Part shown: in pieces, positions 1 to 7,780 of the stretch
Numbering within the stretch: position 1 is the first letter of the stretch
Layout of the letters: each line of letters starts with the position of its first letter
Assembly: GCA_958296385.1 (NCBI GenBank)
Contig: OY282494.1
Span: 727,416 to 791,415 of the forward strand
Reading direction: 5' to 3'
Length of the DNA: 64,000 nt
DNA from: an uncultured Dehalococcoidia bacterium
Lineage (GTDB): Bacteria > Chloroflexota > Dehalococcoidia > Lucifugimonadales > UBA3495
The notes under the pieces: model-generated
What the model saw: only the letters and a program-made list of their open reading frames with translations
Told to the model about the DNA's origin: nothing
Database searches by the model: none
Made by a program: the position numbers and the translations under genes

Positions 1-1
1 G

Positions 2-721
2 CAAGCCCAGGCCGCCGCCGGCAAGCGCGTCAAGTTCCTCTACACCATCCCCACTTTCCAAAACCCGCTGGGCTGGACGATGACTTTGGAACGCCGCCAG
101 CAGGTGCTGGAAATCTGCCAGAGCAGCGGCGTGCCGGTGCTGGAGGACGACTGCTACGTTGACCTGCGGTTTGAGGGCGATGACGTTACGTCAATCAGCA
201 GCCTGGACGACACCGGGCAGGTGCTGTACGTGGGGTCGATGTCCAAGATTATCGCCCCCGGTATGCGCATGGGCTACCTGGTGGCGCCGGAGTCGGTGCG
301 CGAGCGGGCCAGCAGTTTCAAGTCCGGCGGCGTCAACCAGTTTGCGGCCCTGGCCATCGAGGAATACCTGCGCAATCAGATGTACGAGCACATTGACGAC
401 GAGAACCAGGCGCTGCGCGTGAAACGGGATGCGATGCTGGCCGCTTTGGGCGAGCACTTCGGCAACCGGGCCACCTGGTCGCGTCCGGAGGGCGGGCTGT
501 ACGTGTGGCTCACCATGCCGGAGGGCACCGACCTGGCCGGCTTTCAGGAGCAGAGTTTCCAGGAGGGCGTCGGCTATTACAATGGCGCGATGTTCTCGCC
601 GGAGGGCAACGGCGCCAACATGGCCCGCCTGTGCTTTGGACACCCCACCGCGGAAACGGTGTCGGCCGGCATCGCCGAACTCGCGTCCATCTTTGAGCGC
701 AACGGCATTTTTGCCAGATAA
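2..721 (+). CDS. PLP-dependent aminotransferase, class I/II (3' part only)
   Basis: Cut by the left edge of the window; the reading frame is open from base 2. The visible part begins with YTIPTFQNPLGWTM, the classic segment of MocR/LysN-type fold-I aminotransferases. It then shows EDDCY, whose aspartate family members use to pair with the PLP pyridine nitrogen, and SMSK, whose lysine (codon 245-247) is the expected PLP Schiff-base residue. A late MARLCFGHP carries the expected carboxylate-binding arginine. The family includes 2-aminoadipate and aromatic/branched-chain transaminases, so the substrate cannot be fixed from this fragment. A strong terminator follows 36 bases after the stop. Confidence 0.9.
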   Translation, partial: QAQAAAGKRVKFLYTIPTFQNPLGWTMTLERRQQVLEICQSSGVPVLEDDCYVDLRFEGDDVTSISSLDDTGQVLYVGSMSKIIAPGMRMGYLVAPESVRERASSFKSGGVNQFAALAIEEYLRNQMYEHIDDENQALRVKRDAMLAALGEHFGNRATWSRPEGGLYVWLTMPEGTDLAGFQEQSFQEGVGYYNGAMFSPEGNGANMARLCFGHPTAETVSAGIAELASIFERNGIFAR

Positions 722-757
722 GACGCCGGGGCTGCGGCGTCTCGCCATCGGAAAAGC

Positions 758-792
758 GTTGGGGCGGGTTCACTACCCGCCCCAACATTTTT
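758..792 (+). terminator. intrinsic terminator after the aminotransferase
   Basis: A perfect 12-bp stem (758-769 with 775-786) closes a 5-base loop and is followed by ATTTTT. It ends the aminotransferase transcript. On the other strand the hairpin is followed by a short run (GCTTTTC), so it may also help end the convergent fbp transcript. Confidence 0.9.
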
Positions 793-816
793 GCCGGCGC
801 CGTTTGCGGCGGATGA

Positions 817-1995
817 CTAGTCGTTGCCGGCGGTAGCGGCGGCTTCGGCGGCCGGCTGGTGCCCGTTGGTGCGGATGGCAAACCGGGCCACCAAGTCGCC
901 AATGCTCTGCCGGAAACCGGAGTATTCCAGCTCCCCGTAGGGCAGCATCGCCGCGCCGGACCAGCCCTGCGAACGCATCTCGATGCCTTTCTGCTGCGCC
1001 AGCTGACGGGTGTAATCCCAGGCCGGGTTGTCAAAAAAGTCGGTGCTCGACTCCGCAAACTTGCCCGCGCCGCTGATGCTGAACCCAACGCACGACACCA
1101 GCGGCAGGCAGTACATTCCGGTAACGGCGGTGTTGATTGGCACCGGCATCAAAGGCATCACGTGGGAACCCCGCGCATCGCCGCCGATGTAGTGGGCCTT
1201 GGTATAAGGCGATATGAGTTCCTCCGGCGCCGGAAAGATGCCCTGATTCCGCACCACCGCCACCGGGTCATCCTTGCCGGTGTAGCTGCCGGCGATGTTG
1301 TGCAGCCGGGTTGCGGAGATGGCCGCCGCCGTCTCGCCGGTGTACCGGGAGACCACGCTCTCAATGGCGAACCGCTCGTTGTCCCGCAGCAGCACCGTAA
1401 TCTTGTAGTAGTCCTCGGGGGCGTTCAGGGAGATGATGCTGTCGCCGTCGGTGTTGTCCATGTCAATGATGTTGAAAGTGAAACCGTCGCCCAGGCGGGG
1501 CAGCATCAGCCCGGCGCAGTACATCGGGTCGGCAAACCCCAGAAAAGTGGGCAGGTTGTAGGCGCCGGGGCCGCACTTATCGGCCGCCAGCACAAAGAAC
1601 GACTCGGCCGGCCGGCTGGGGTTGGTCTTGACCGGATCGTGGTCAAAGGTAATCTCGGCGACGGCCGGGCCGGCGCCCCGGATGTTGCCCGACGGCGCGT
1701 CAACCAGCAGGTCTTGACCGGCGCCGTACAAGCCGTACTGCCGGGCAATCTCGGTGGCCTCGAGGAAAGCGCTCCAGGCAAACTGATGCACCTCCTCGTC
1801 GTTGTCGCCGCGCGTGTGCGTAGTCGTCATGCAGATGTCGTCGCCGGTATGCCCGACGTAAGCATCAATGAGCAGCCCGTCTCGGATCGCCTTGTCAGCG
1901 GCGGCGCGGACGGCGTCCATCATCCGATCCGATGGTTTGGTGTGCCCGCCAATCGAACCAACGTCAGCTTTCAGCACCGAAATCGTCAAGTCCAT
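817..1995 (-). CDS. fbp: class V fructose-1,6-bisphosphate aldolase/phosphatase
   Basis: Predicted 392 aa. The start at 1995 is chosen because MDLTISVLKADVGSIGGH is the family N-terminus and a GGGAG box lies 7 bases upstream; an in-frame extension to 2091 is not family-like. The archaeal-type enzyme performs both the aldol condensation of triose phosphates to FBP and its dephosphorylation to fructose 6-phosphate, making gluconeogenesis one-way. Metal-binding motifs GHTGDD, THTRG and GQDLL are present. From memory of the Sulfolobus enzyme, the aldolase tyrosine and Schiff-base lysine correspond to Y238 and K241 (SYTGKDDP), and a phosphatase-stage tyrosine to about Y358 (LEYSG), so both activities are predicted. 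A consensus-like promoter lies 87-116 bases upstream. Confidence 0.93.
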   Translation of the reverse strand: MDLTISVLKADVGSIGGHTKPSDRMMDAVRAAADKAIRDGLLIDAYVGHTGDDICMTTTHTRGDNDEEVHQFAWSAFLEATEIARQYGLYGAGQDLLVDAPSGNIRGAGPAVAEITFDHDPVKTNPSRPAESFFVLAADKCGPGAYNLPTFLGFADPMYCAGLMLPRLGDGFTFNIIDMDNTDGDSIISLNAPEDYYKITVLLRDNERFAIESVVSRYTGETAAAISATRLHNIAGSYTGKDDPVAVVRNQGIFPAPEELISPYTKAHYIGGDARGSHVMPLMPVPINTAVTGMYCLPLVSCVGFSISGAGKFAESSTDFFDNPAWDYTRQLAQQKGIEMRSQGWSGAAMLPYGELEYSGFRQSIGDLVARFAIRTNGHQPAAEAAATAGND

Positions 1996-2081
1996 CCCAA
2001 AACTCCCGTAATCGCGTTGGCGCATTTCAAGCGCGCCAATACGCCGTACAACGCCGCCGGAACCGTTCCAGCGCTGACGAT

Positions 2082-2111
2082 ACGATAGCATCGCACACTT
2101 GGGCCTGTCAA
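2082..2111 (-). promoter_or_regulatory. sigma70-like promoter of fbp
   Basis: On the minus strand TTGACA (2106-2111), an 18-bp spacer and TATCGT (2082-2087) precede fbp, giving a leader of roughly 80 bases. It is divergent from the promoter at 2124-2153, the two -35 boxes lying about 12 bp apart. Confidence 0.6.
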
Positions 2112-2123
2112 TTTGCGGCGGGT

Positions 2124-2153
2124 TTGCCCTGCTGCCCTAAATACCGTTATAAT
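2124..2153 (+). promoter_or_regulatory. sigma70-like promoter of the Zn-ribbon/TPR gene
   Basis: TTGCCC (2124-2129), an 18-bp spacer and a perfect TATAAT (2148-2153). The predicted transcript would begin near 2160, which argues for the downstream start codon at 2188. Confidence 0.6.
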
Positions 2154-2187
2154 GACGGCACAACGGACGGATGCCGCGTTTTGTGCT

Positions 2188-2955
2188 ATGGATAGCTCTA
2201 TGCCCTGGATAATGGAAATTCTACTGGTCATCTTCGTCGTGTTGTGGACGGCACGGCTGGCCCGCAACAAGGGACGGAGTATGCTGCTCTGGGGAGCCCT
2301 GGCGGCTATCCCGGCGGCGGGTTTGGCCTCGGATTCGTCGCAATGGGTTTCGGCCTTCAGTATGCTGCCCATGCTGCTGCTGATATTCGTGCCGTCCCGC
2401 ATAGCCGCCACCGGCGGCGATGAACCGGACAGCGCAGTAGCCTGCCCCCGCTGCCAGCACGCCCACGAACCCGGCCCGGCCTTTTGCACCAACTGCGGCT
2501 GGGAACTGGCCAAGCCCTACGCCAGCGCCGACGCCGAACCGGAAACCGGCGAACCCGCCGATGCCGCGCCCCCCTCCCCGGCACACGCCGCCACCGACCC
2601 GCTGAATCCGCAAACCCCCGAGCCGGTACTGGCCGCCACGCAAACCGCCGCCACGTCTGCAGACATCGGCGGCGAGTCAGCCGACAAAGCGCCAATTCCC
2701 GCCGCGGAACCGGGCCCGGCCTTTACCGCCCAACCCCTGCAAATCACCCGCCCCCTGACCGCCGCCGGCATGACGGAACGCGGGTTGACGCTAATCAACC
2801 AGGGACGCGTCCGGGAAGCCGTTGACCAGTTCACCAAAGCGATTGCCCTTGACCCCCGCTACCGGGAGGCTTGGGCCAGCCGGGCCCGCGCGTACAGCCA
2901 GCTGGGCCTGAATGAGAAAGCCGCCGCCGACCGGCAGCAGCTCGAAGCAATCTAA
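2188..2955 (+). CDS. membrane-anchored zinc-ribbon/TPR protein
   Basis: Predicted 255 aa. I chose the ATG at 2188 because the promoter's -10 box ends at 2153, so more upstream starts (2113, 2152) would not be transcribed. Two hydrophobic segments near the N-terminus (about residues 4-15 and 26-60) suggest a membrane anchor. They are followed by a zinc ribbon, CPRCQHAHE then CTNCGWEL, a proline/alanine-rich linker of about 80 residues, and C-terminal TPR-like helices (GLTLINQGRVREAVDQFTKA, then DPRYREAWASRARAYSQLG). Such proteins are generally scaffolds; no catalytic function is visible. The gene converges on fabI and their stop codons overlap. Confidence 0.75.
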   Translation: MDSSMPWIMEILLVIFVVLWTARLARNKGRSMLLWGALAAIPAAGLASDSSQWVSAFSMLPMLLLIFVPSRIAATGGDEPDSAVACPRCQHAHEPGPAFCTNCGWELAKPYASADAEPETGEPADAAPPSPAHAATDPLNPQTPEPVLAATQTAATSADIGGESADKAPIPAAEPGPAFTAQPLQITRPLTAAGMTERGLTLINQGRVREAVDQFTKAIALDPRYREAWASRARAYSQLGLNEKAAADRQQLEAI

Positions 2956-3725
2956 ACCGCCATTATGTGATAGCCGGCGTCCACCGGCAGCACGGTTCCG
3001 GTAACCGCGCTGGACAGGTCGCTGCACAGGAACAGCGCCGATTTCGCCACCTCATCAGCGGTGATGTTCCGCTGCAACGGGGCCCGGCTGGCGTGGGTGC
3101 GTTTCATATCCAGAAAACCGCTGATGCCACGGGCCGCCAGCGTGTCCACCGGCCCGGCGGAGATGGCGTTGACCCGGATGTTAGCGCCGCCGTACTCGTG
3201 GGCCAGCTGCCGAACCTCATGCTCCAGAGCGGCTTTCGCGGTGCCCATCACGTTGTAGCCCGGATACACCCGGCTGGAGGCGTGAAACGTCATCGCAATC
3301 ACACTGCCCCCGCCGGTCATCAGCGGGGCGGCGCAGCGCACCATCGGCAGCAGCGTGAACGCGCTAATCTCCAGCGCCAGCCGGAACCCCTCCCGCCCCG
3401 TGTCCGCCAGCCGCCCGGCCAAGTCCTCCTGATTGGCAAAGGCGATGCTGTGCACCAGAATGGACAGCGAACCCATCTCCGACGCCAGGCTCTCAAACAC
3501 CTGCTCAATATCGCCATCCTGCGCCGCATCGCAGGGCAGGATTACCGCATCATCCAGCGAATCCGCCAGCCGGGCCACCCGGCTTTGCAGCCGCTCGTTC
3601 TGATAGGTCAGCGCAATGCGGGCGCCGGCGCCGGCCAGCGTTTTGGCGATTGCCCACGCGATGCTGCGGTCGTTGGCAACGCCAAACACCACGGCGTTTT
3701 GCCCGGTAAGGTCAACTGGATACAT
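2952..3725 (-). CDS. fabI: enoyl-[acyl-carrier-protein] reductase (NADH), FabI type
   Basis: 257 aa, the usual FabI length. It catalyses the last, enoyl-reducing step of each fatty-acid elongation cycle. The SDR cofactor segment GVANDRSIAWAIA is diagnostic of FabI rather than of other SDRs, and the Y-x6-K pair is present in YNVMGTAK (Y157, K164). One oddity is that the second conserved FabI tyrosine (E. coli Y146) aligns with phenylalanine (F147 in MTFHASS). A GAGG box lies 6 bases before the ATG. It lies 72 bases downstream of the LLM oxidoreductase gene and may be read from the cof transcript. The C-terminal stop overlaps the convergent TPR gene stop. Confidence 0.9.
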   Translation of the reverse strand: MYPVDLTGQNAVVFGVANDRSIAWAIAKTLAGAGARIALTYQNERLQSRVARLADSLDDAVILPCDAAQDGDIEQVFESLASEMGSLSILVHSIAFANQEDLAGRLADTGREGFRLALEISAFTLLPMVRCAAPLMTGGGSVIAMTFHASSRVYPGYNVMGTAKAALEHEVRQLAHEYGGANIRVNAISAGPVDTLAARGISGFLDMKRTHASRAPLQRNITADEVAKSALFLCSDLSSAVTGTVLPVDAGYHIMAV

Positions 3726-3797
3726 TTACAAACCTCGTTGTACGAACCCCGTTACTGCTGATGATGCTGATGCCCGGCGGTGGCGCCGCCCGACGCG

Positions 3798-4784
3798 TTA
3801 GCGCCGGAAATACGGAGCGACCTGTTCCAGAAAGATTTGCATCTGCTCCTCCTGCCGGTAGGTGGCAAACCGCACGATTACCTGATCGGCGCCGGCCGCG
3901 ACGTAAGACTCTATGCGCTCGCGCACCCGTTCCGCACCGCCGAAAGGCCCCCAACGGTCGCCCCAGATGTTGGCGCCGTAGTAGCCCAGCAGCCAATCCT
4001 CCGCCTCCGCCTCCGCGCGGGCAGCGTCCTCGTCCAGGTTGACGGTAAGGTACATCACCGACGACATCTCATCCGGACTGCGCCCGTATTCCGGGCAGTA
4101 ACCCCGCACCGTATCGCGCAGCTCAACGAATTCGTCCGGGGTGGCTGAGATGGTTATGGCGCCGTCGGCCAGCCGGGCCGCCCGCCGGGCCTGCCGTTCC
4201 CGCTGCGCGCCCTGCCCATCGCCCCGGCCGTGCCAGTGCACGCCCAGATAGACGGGTACGCCGTTGGGCTGCACCGGCGTTGGCTCCATCACCGCGTCGT
4301 CCAGCTCAAAATGCCGCCCGTCATAGCTGAAAGGCTGGCCCGTGCCGAGGCCCTTCACGATTTGCAGCATCTCCTCCAGCCGCCGGGCCCGGGTGCGCCG
4401 TTCCACGCCGGCGTTGTGCCATTCGGCCTGCTGCATCGCGTTGAACGCACCGCCAACGCCGATGCCCAATTGCAGCCGCCCGCCGGAAATCAGGTCCACC
4501 GTCCCCATCATCTGCGCCAGCAGCGTCGGATGGCGCAGGGCCAGCAGCATTACCGCCGTCCCCAGCCGAACCCGGCTGGTGCGCGCGGCGATGGCCGCCA
4601 GCGTTGTCATCGCCTCTAAACGCGGCTTGGCGGTCAGGCTGTCCCCAACCCATACCGAATCCAGCCCCGCCTCCTCGGCCCAAACCGCCAGCCGCAGCAC
4701 CGATTCCGCATCGGTGGGCTTTTTGTCCTCCAAAAGCAGGCCCCGCGTCGGCAGCAAACATCCCAACTCAACCATAGCGCTCAC
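3798..4784 (-). CDS. LLM-class (F420-type) flavin-dependent oxidoreductase
   Basis: 328 aa TIM-barrel protein of the bacterial luciferase family. Typical segments are WAEEAGLDSVWVGDSL, SRVRLGTAVMLLALRHP, DLISGGRLQLGIGVGG and a C-terminal GGAERVRERIESYVAAGAD. The family uses reduced F420 or FMNH2; placement at the end of the F420 operon, with the start overlapping the cofC stop, makes F420 the likely cofactor. The first codon is a GTG inside the overlap (TGA of cofC); an ATG three codons later is the alternative start. Substrate unknown; members include F420-dependent glucose-6-phosphate dehydrogenase and methylene-H4MPT reductase, and many uncharacterised oxidoreductases. Confidence 0.85.
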   Translation of the reverse strand: MSAMVELGCLLPTRGLLLEDKKPTDAESVLRLAVWAEEAGLDSVWVGDSLTAKPRLEAMTTLAAIAARTSRVRLGTAVMLLALRHPTLLAQMMGTVDLISGGRLQLGIGVGGAFNAMQQAEWHNAGVERRTRARRLEEMLQIVKGLGTGQPFSYDGRHFELDDAVMEPTPVQPNGVPVYLGVHWHGRGDGQGAQRERQARRAARLADGAITISATPDEFVELRDTVRGYCPEYGRSPDEMSSVMYLTVNLDEDAARAEAEAEDWLLGYYGANIWGDRWGPFGGAERVRERIESYVAAGADQVIVRFATYRQEEQMQIFLEQVAPYFRR

Positions 4785-5497
4785 CGATTCCCCGTTGGCC
4801 CGTAACCCGTCGCTGGCCGGGCCGTCGTTGGCCCGGAACCCGTCGCCGGTTTAGAACCCGTCAGCCGCTCCAGCAGCCCCGGCTCCATAATCTCGTACTC
4901 GTCAAGGTCTGACCCGTCGTCCAGGTCAAACCCCATCCCGGAACTGTAATAGAACGCCACCGACACCCCCATCCGGGCCGCCGTGGCAACGTGCTTGCGA
5001 AAGCTGTCGCTGCCGAGTTCGGGCCGGAAGTAGGGAATGAGGTCGTAAGGCACCAGGATAGCGTTGGTGCCGCCGTCCCGCCGGGCCGGGGACAGCGTGA
5101 CGTTGTGCTGGTGTTCCGCGCTGCGAATCAGCTGCTGAATGTCGCTGGGCTTGATGAACGGCAAATCGCCGGGCAGGTACAGCGCCGACACCCCCCGCAT
5201 CCGGGCGTTCTCAAACGACCGGGTTAGCGTGTCGTTCAGGTTGCGCCCCATATCCTCCATCCACTGCGCCCCCAGCGTGCGCGCGATATTGCGGATGCGC
5301 GTATCGCCGCCCACCACCCAATAGGCCTCCAGGCCGGCGCCGCGTATCGCCAGCAGCACCCGCCGGAGCATCCCGATGGTGATGTTGGCCCGTTCGTCGG
5401 GCGTCATGCGCCGTTGCAGGCGGGTTTTGCACTCCGCCAGCGGTTTCATTGGAATCACCGGCACAACGGTCGGATTGCCGGTGGCATCGCCGGTCAT
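4781..5497 (-). CDS. cofC: 2-phospho-L-lactate (or phosphoenolpyruvate) guanylyltransferase CofC
   Basis: 238 aa nucleotidyltransferase that activates a C3 phospho-acid with GTP in F420 synthesis. Recognisable motifs are PMKPLAECKTRL, YLPGDLPFI (metal-binding aspartate), DGGTNAILVP, GSDSFRKH and GFDLDD. The last ~25 residues (from about 213) are a Thr/Gly/Pro-rich tail built by a 33-bp tandem repeat and are not part of the fold. Start overlaps the cofD stop by 4 bases and its own stop overlaps the LLM gene, indicating translational coupling. Whether the substrate is phospholactate or PEP cannot be told from sequence alone. Confidence 0.9.
   Translation of the reverse strand: MTGDATGNPTVVPVIPMKPLAECKTRLQRRMTPDERANITIGMLRRVLLAIRGAGLEAYWVVGGDTRIRNIARTLGAQWMEDMGRNLNDTLTRSFENARMRGVSALYLPGDLPFIKPSDIQQLIRSAEHQHNVTLSPARRDGGTNAILVPYDLIPYFRPELGSDSFRKHVATAARMGVSVAFYYSSGMGFDLDDGSDLDEYEIMEPGLLERLTGSKPATGSGPTTARPATGYGPTGNR
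4793..4858. repeat. 33-bp imperfect tandem repeat at the 3' end of cofC
   Basis: Two adjacent copies (4793-4825 and 4826-4858) begin with CGTTGGCCCG and share ACCCGTCG. The unit is a multiple of three and encodes the low-complexity C-terminal tail of CofC, ending a few bases before its stop codon. Confidence 0.75.
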
Positions 5498-6456
5498 GCT
5501 GTCGTTACCTCCGCTGCGGCCAGACGGAGCACCCGCTCGGCCAGCCCGATTTTGTCGGCGTCAGTGTTCATAATCGTATCCGCAATGATGGGCCGGACGC
5601 CGGCGGCGGCCACGTCGTCAGCCCGCCCCGCATCCTGCGCGTCAATCACCAGCGCAGCGCAGATGCTGCGGTACTCGCGGGCAACGCCCACGACGGAAAC
5701 CTCTCCCCCCAACTCGGCCATTATCTTGCCCGCCGGCCCCCGCACCGCCGCGCCGCCCACGATAGGACTGACTGCGATGCAATCAGCCCGCCGGGCCTCA
5801 ATAGCCTCCCGCACGCCGGGAATTGCCATGATTGGCGCCACGCTCAGATAAGGATTGGATGGGCAGATAATGATGGTATCGGCCTGCCGCAAAGCCTCCG
5901 CGAACCCCGGCGCTGGCCTGGCCGTTTCCGCGCCCGCGTACCTTACTGCCGACACCCGGGGCTCCGCCCGCCGCCGGACGAAGTAATCCTGCATCGCCAG
6001 CAGCCCGGCGTCGGTGTCCAGCATCGTCCGCACCGGGTCGTCACTCATCGGAATGATGCGGTGCTTGATGCCCAGCCGCCCGGTCAACTCGGCGGTTGCC
6101 TCGGACAGCGTGGCGCCCTCCCGCAGCAGTTCGGTGCGCCGGATGTGCATTGCAAAGTCAATGTCGCCCAGATTGAACCACGTATCGGCGCCCAGCCGGT
6201 GCAGCATCCCCAGCGTCTGAAAGGTATCGCCGGCCAGCCCCCAGCCCGTTTCCTGGTTGTACAGCCCGGCCAGCGTGTAGGCCATCGTGTCCAAGTCGGG
6301 GGAAACGTGCAGCCCGTGAAACTGCTCATCGTCGCCGGTATTCACGACGATAGCCAGACGGTCGGGCGGCAAGATGCCGGCCAGCCCCAGGGCCAGCTTG
6401 GCGCCGCCCACGCCGCCGGCCAGCGCCAGCGCCATACCCGGTTTGCGGCCGGCCAA
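5494..6456 (-). CDS. cofD: 2-phospho-L-lactate transferase CofD
   Basis: 320 aa, full length. It transfers the phospholactyl (or enolpyruvyl) moiety from its GMP/GDP-activated form to the ribityl hydroxyl of FO, giving F420-0 or its dehydro form. Visible motifs are LAGGVGGAKLA near the N-terminus, VVNTGDDEQFHGLHVSPDLD, ICPSNPYLS and AVSPIVGG. It sits between cofH (4-base gap) and cofC (4-base overlap). No cofE (F420:gamma-glutamyl ligase) follows in this window, so polyglutamylation must be encoded elsewhere. Confidence 0.93.
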   Translation of the reverse strand: MAGRKPGMALALAGGVGGAKLALGLAGILPPDRLAIVVNTGDDEQFHGLHVSPDLDTMAYTLAGLYNQETGWGLAGDTFQTLGMLHRLGADTWFNLGDIDFAMHIRRTELLREGATLSEATAELTGRLGIKHRIIPMSDDPVRTMLDTDAGLLAMQDYFVRRRAEPRVSAVRYAGAETARPAPGFAEALRQADTIIICPSNPYLSVAPIMAIPGVREAIEARRADCIAVSPIVGGAAVRGPAGKIMAELGGEVSVVGVAREYRSICAALVIDAQDAGRADDVAAAGVRPIIADTIMNTDADKIGLAERVLRLAAAEVTTA

Positions 6457-6460
6457 CGAC

Positions 6461-7780
6461 TTATACCCGCTGCCGGGATTCGGCCCGTTCCCGCTCTACC
6501 CGGGGATGCTCAAAACGGTAGGTTTCCAGCTGCACCAACTGATTGTAGGAGCCGAAAATCTCCTCCACGTTATCGCCCACCAGGTCCAGCGGGTCCATCA
6601 CTTCGTCAACTTCGCTGAACACCCGCCGGATGTCGTAGGTGGTATAGCGTTCCGCCGGCGTGCGGCCCGCCTCCCGAATCATCCCGCGAAACTCCGCCGG
6701 CCGCATCAGCTGGCCGTGCATCGCGCCGGCCGACGTGGAGATGCTCTCGTTAATCAGCGTGCCGCCCAGGTCGTTCACCCCGGCGGTCAGCAGCAGCTGC
6801 GACATCCGGCTGCCTTCCTTGACCCACGACGCCTGGATGTTGGGAATCCAGTTGTTGAGCATGATGCGGGCGATGGCGTGCACCTTAATCACGTCCATAC
6901 CCGACGGCCCGGAACGCACGTCCGGCACGGTGCCGCGCAGGTACATTGGCGCCTCCGAGCTGACAAAACTGAGCGGCACAAACTCGGTGAACCCGCCGGT
7001 AGTCTGCTGAATGTCGCGCAGCAGCGCAACGTGCCGCACAATCTGCTCGTTGGTTTCCAGATGGCCGAACATTACCGTTGACGTAGTGGGAATCCCCAAG
7101 TCGTGCGCGGTAGTTATCACCTCCAGCCACTGGTCAACGGTGATGCGGCCGGGCGATATTTTATCCCGCAGTTCCTGATCCAGAACCTCGGCGGATGTTC
7201 CGGGCAGGCTGCCCACCCCGGCATCCTTCAGCCCCTGCAAGTATTCCCGGATTGAGCAGCGGGAACGGACGGAACCGTACAGCACTTCCTCCGGCGAGAA
7301 CCCGTGCACGTGCATATCCGGCAGTTCCTCTTTAATGGCCGCGCACAGCCGGATGTAAAGGTCGCCCTCCATCTGCGGCGGCAACCCGGCCTGCACGCAC
7401 ACCTCCGTTGCCCCGTATTCCCGGGCCTCCCGGGCCCGCCGGATGATTTCGTTGACCGGCAGAAAGTAGCCTTCCTCCTCCCGAAAATCCCGGCTGAAAG
7501 CGCAGAACCCGCAGCGCTTGATGCAAACGTTGGTGAAGTTGATGTTGCGGTTGACCACGTAGGTTGTCAAATCGCCCACCGCGCGCCGCCGCAGCTCATC
7601 CGCGACCATCATCAGGGCGGTGAATTCCGGGCCGGACGTGCCAAACAGCACGCTGCCCTCGTCTATCGTTATATCCGCTCCCGCCAGGGCCCGGTTCAGC
7701 ACACCCGCCACGTCCGGGCGGAGCGCGCTCATCAGCCCGGACAGGGTTGCCGGGTAGTTGTGGTTATTTTGTTCCAGCAT
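6461..7780 (-). CDS. cofH: FO synthase subunit 2 (radical SAM, CofH)
   Basis: 439 aa radical SAM enzyme joining 5-amino-6-ribitylamino-uracil with tyrosine in the first half of FO synthesis. The radical SAM cluster motif is C86-x3-C90-x2-C93 within FTNVCIKRCGFCAFSRDF, and ATEVCVQAGLPP is a family signature. The reading frame begins inside the last 17 bases of cofG, so the two subunits, fused as FbiC in actinobacteria, are separate but probably coupled in translation. Confidence 0.93.
   Translation of the reverse strand: MLEQNNHNYPATLSGLMSALRPDVAGVLNRALAGADITIDEGSVLFGTSGPEFTALMMVADELRRRAVGDLTTYVVNRNINFTNVCIKRCGFCAFSRDFREEEGYFLPVNEIIRRAREAREYGATEVCVQAGLPPQMEGDLYIRLCAAIKEELPDMHVHGFSPEEVLYGSVRSRCSIREYLQGLKDAGVGSLPGTSAEVLDQELRDKISPGRITVDQWLEVITTAHDLGIPTTSTVMFGHLETNEQIVRHVALLRDIQQTTGGFTEFVPLSFVSSEAPMYLRGTVPDVRSGPSGMDVIKVHAIARIMLNNWIPNIQASWVKEGSRMSQLLLTAGVNDLGGTLINESISTSAGAMHGQLMRPAEFRGMIREAGRTPAERYTTYDIRRVFSEVDEVMDPLDLVGDNVEEIFGSYNQLVQLETYRFEHPRVERERAESRQRV

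Noticed and set aside
859-2088. Long open frame antisense to fbp (about 409 codons)
   Set aside because: It is the mirror of a conserved gene in high-GC DNA. The opposite strand carries an intact FBP aldolase/phosphatase with its own promoter and ribosome site; the antisense product is Gly/Arg/His-rich with no recognisable motif.
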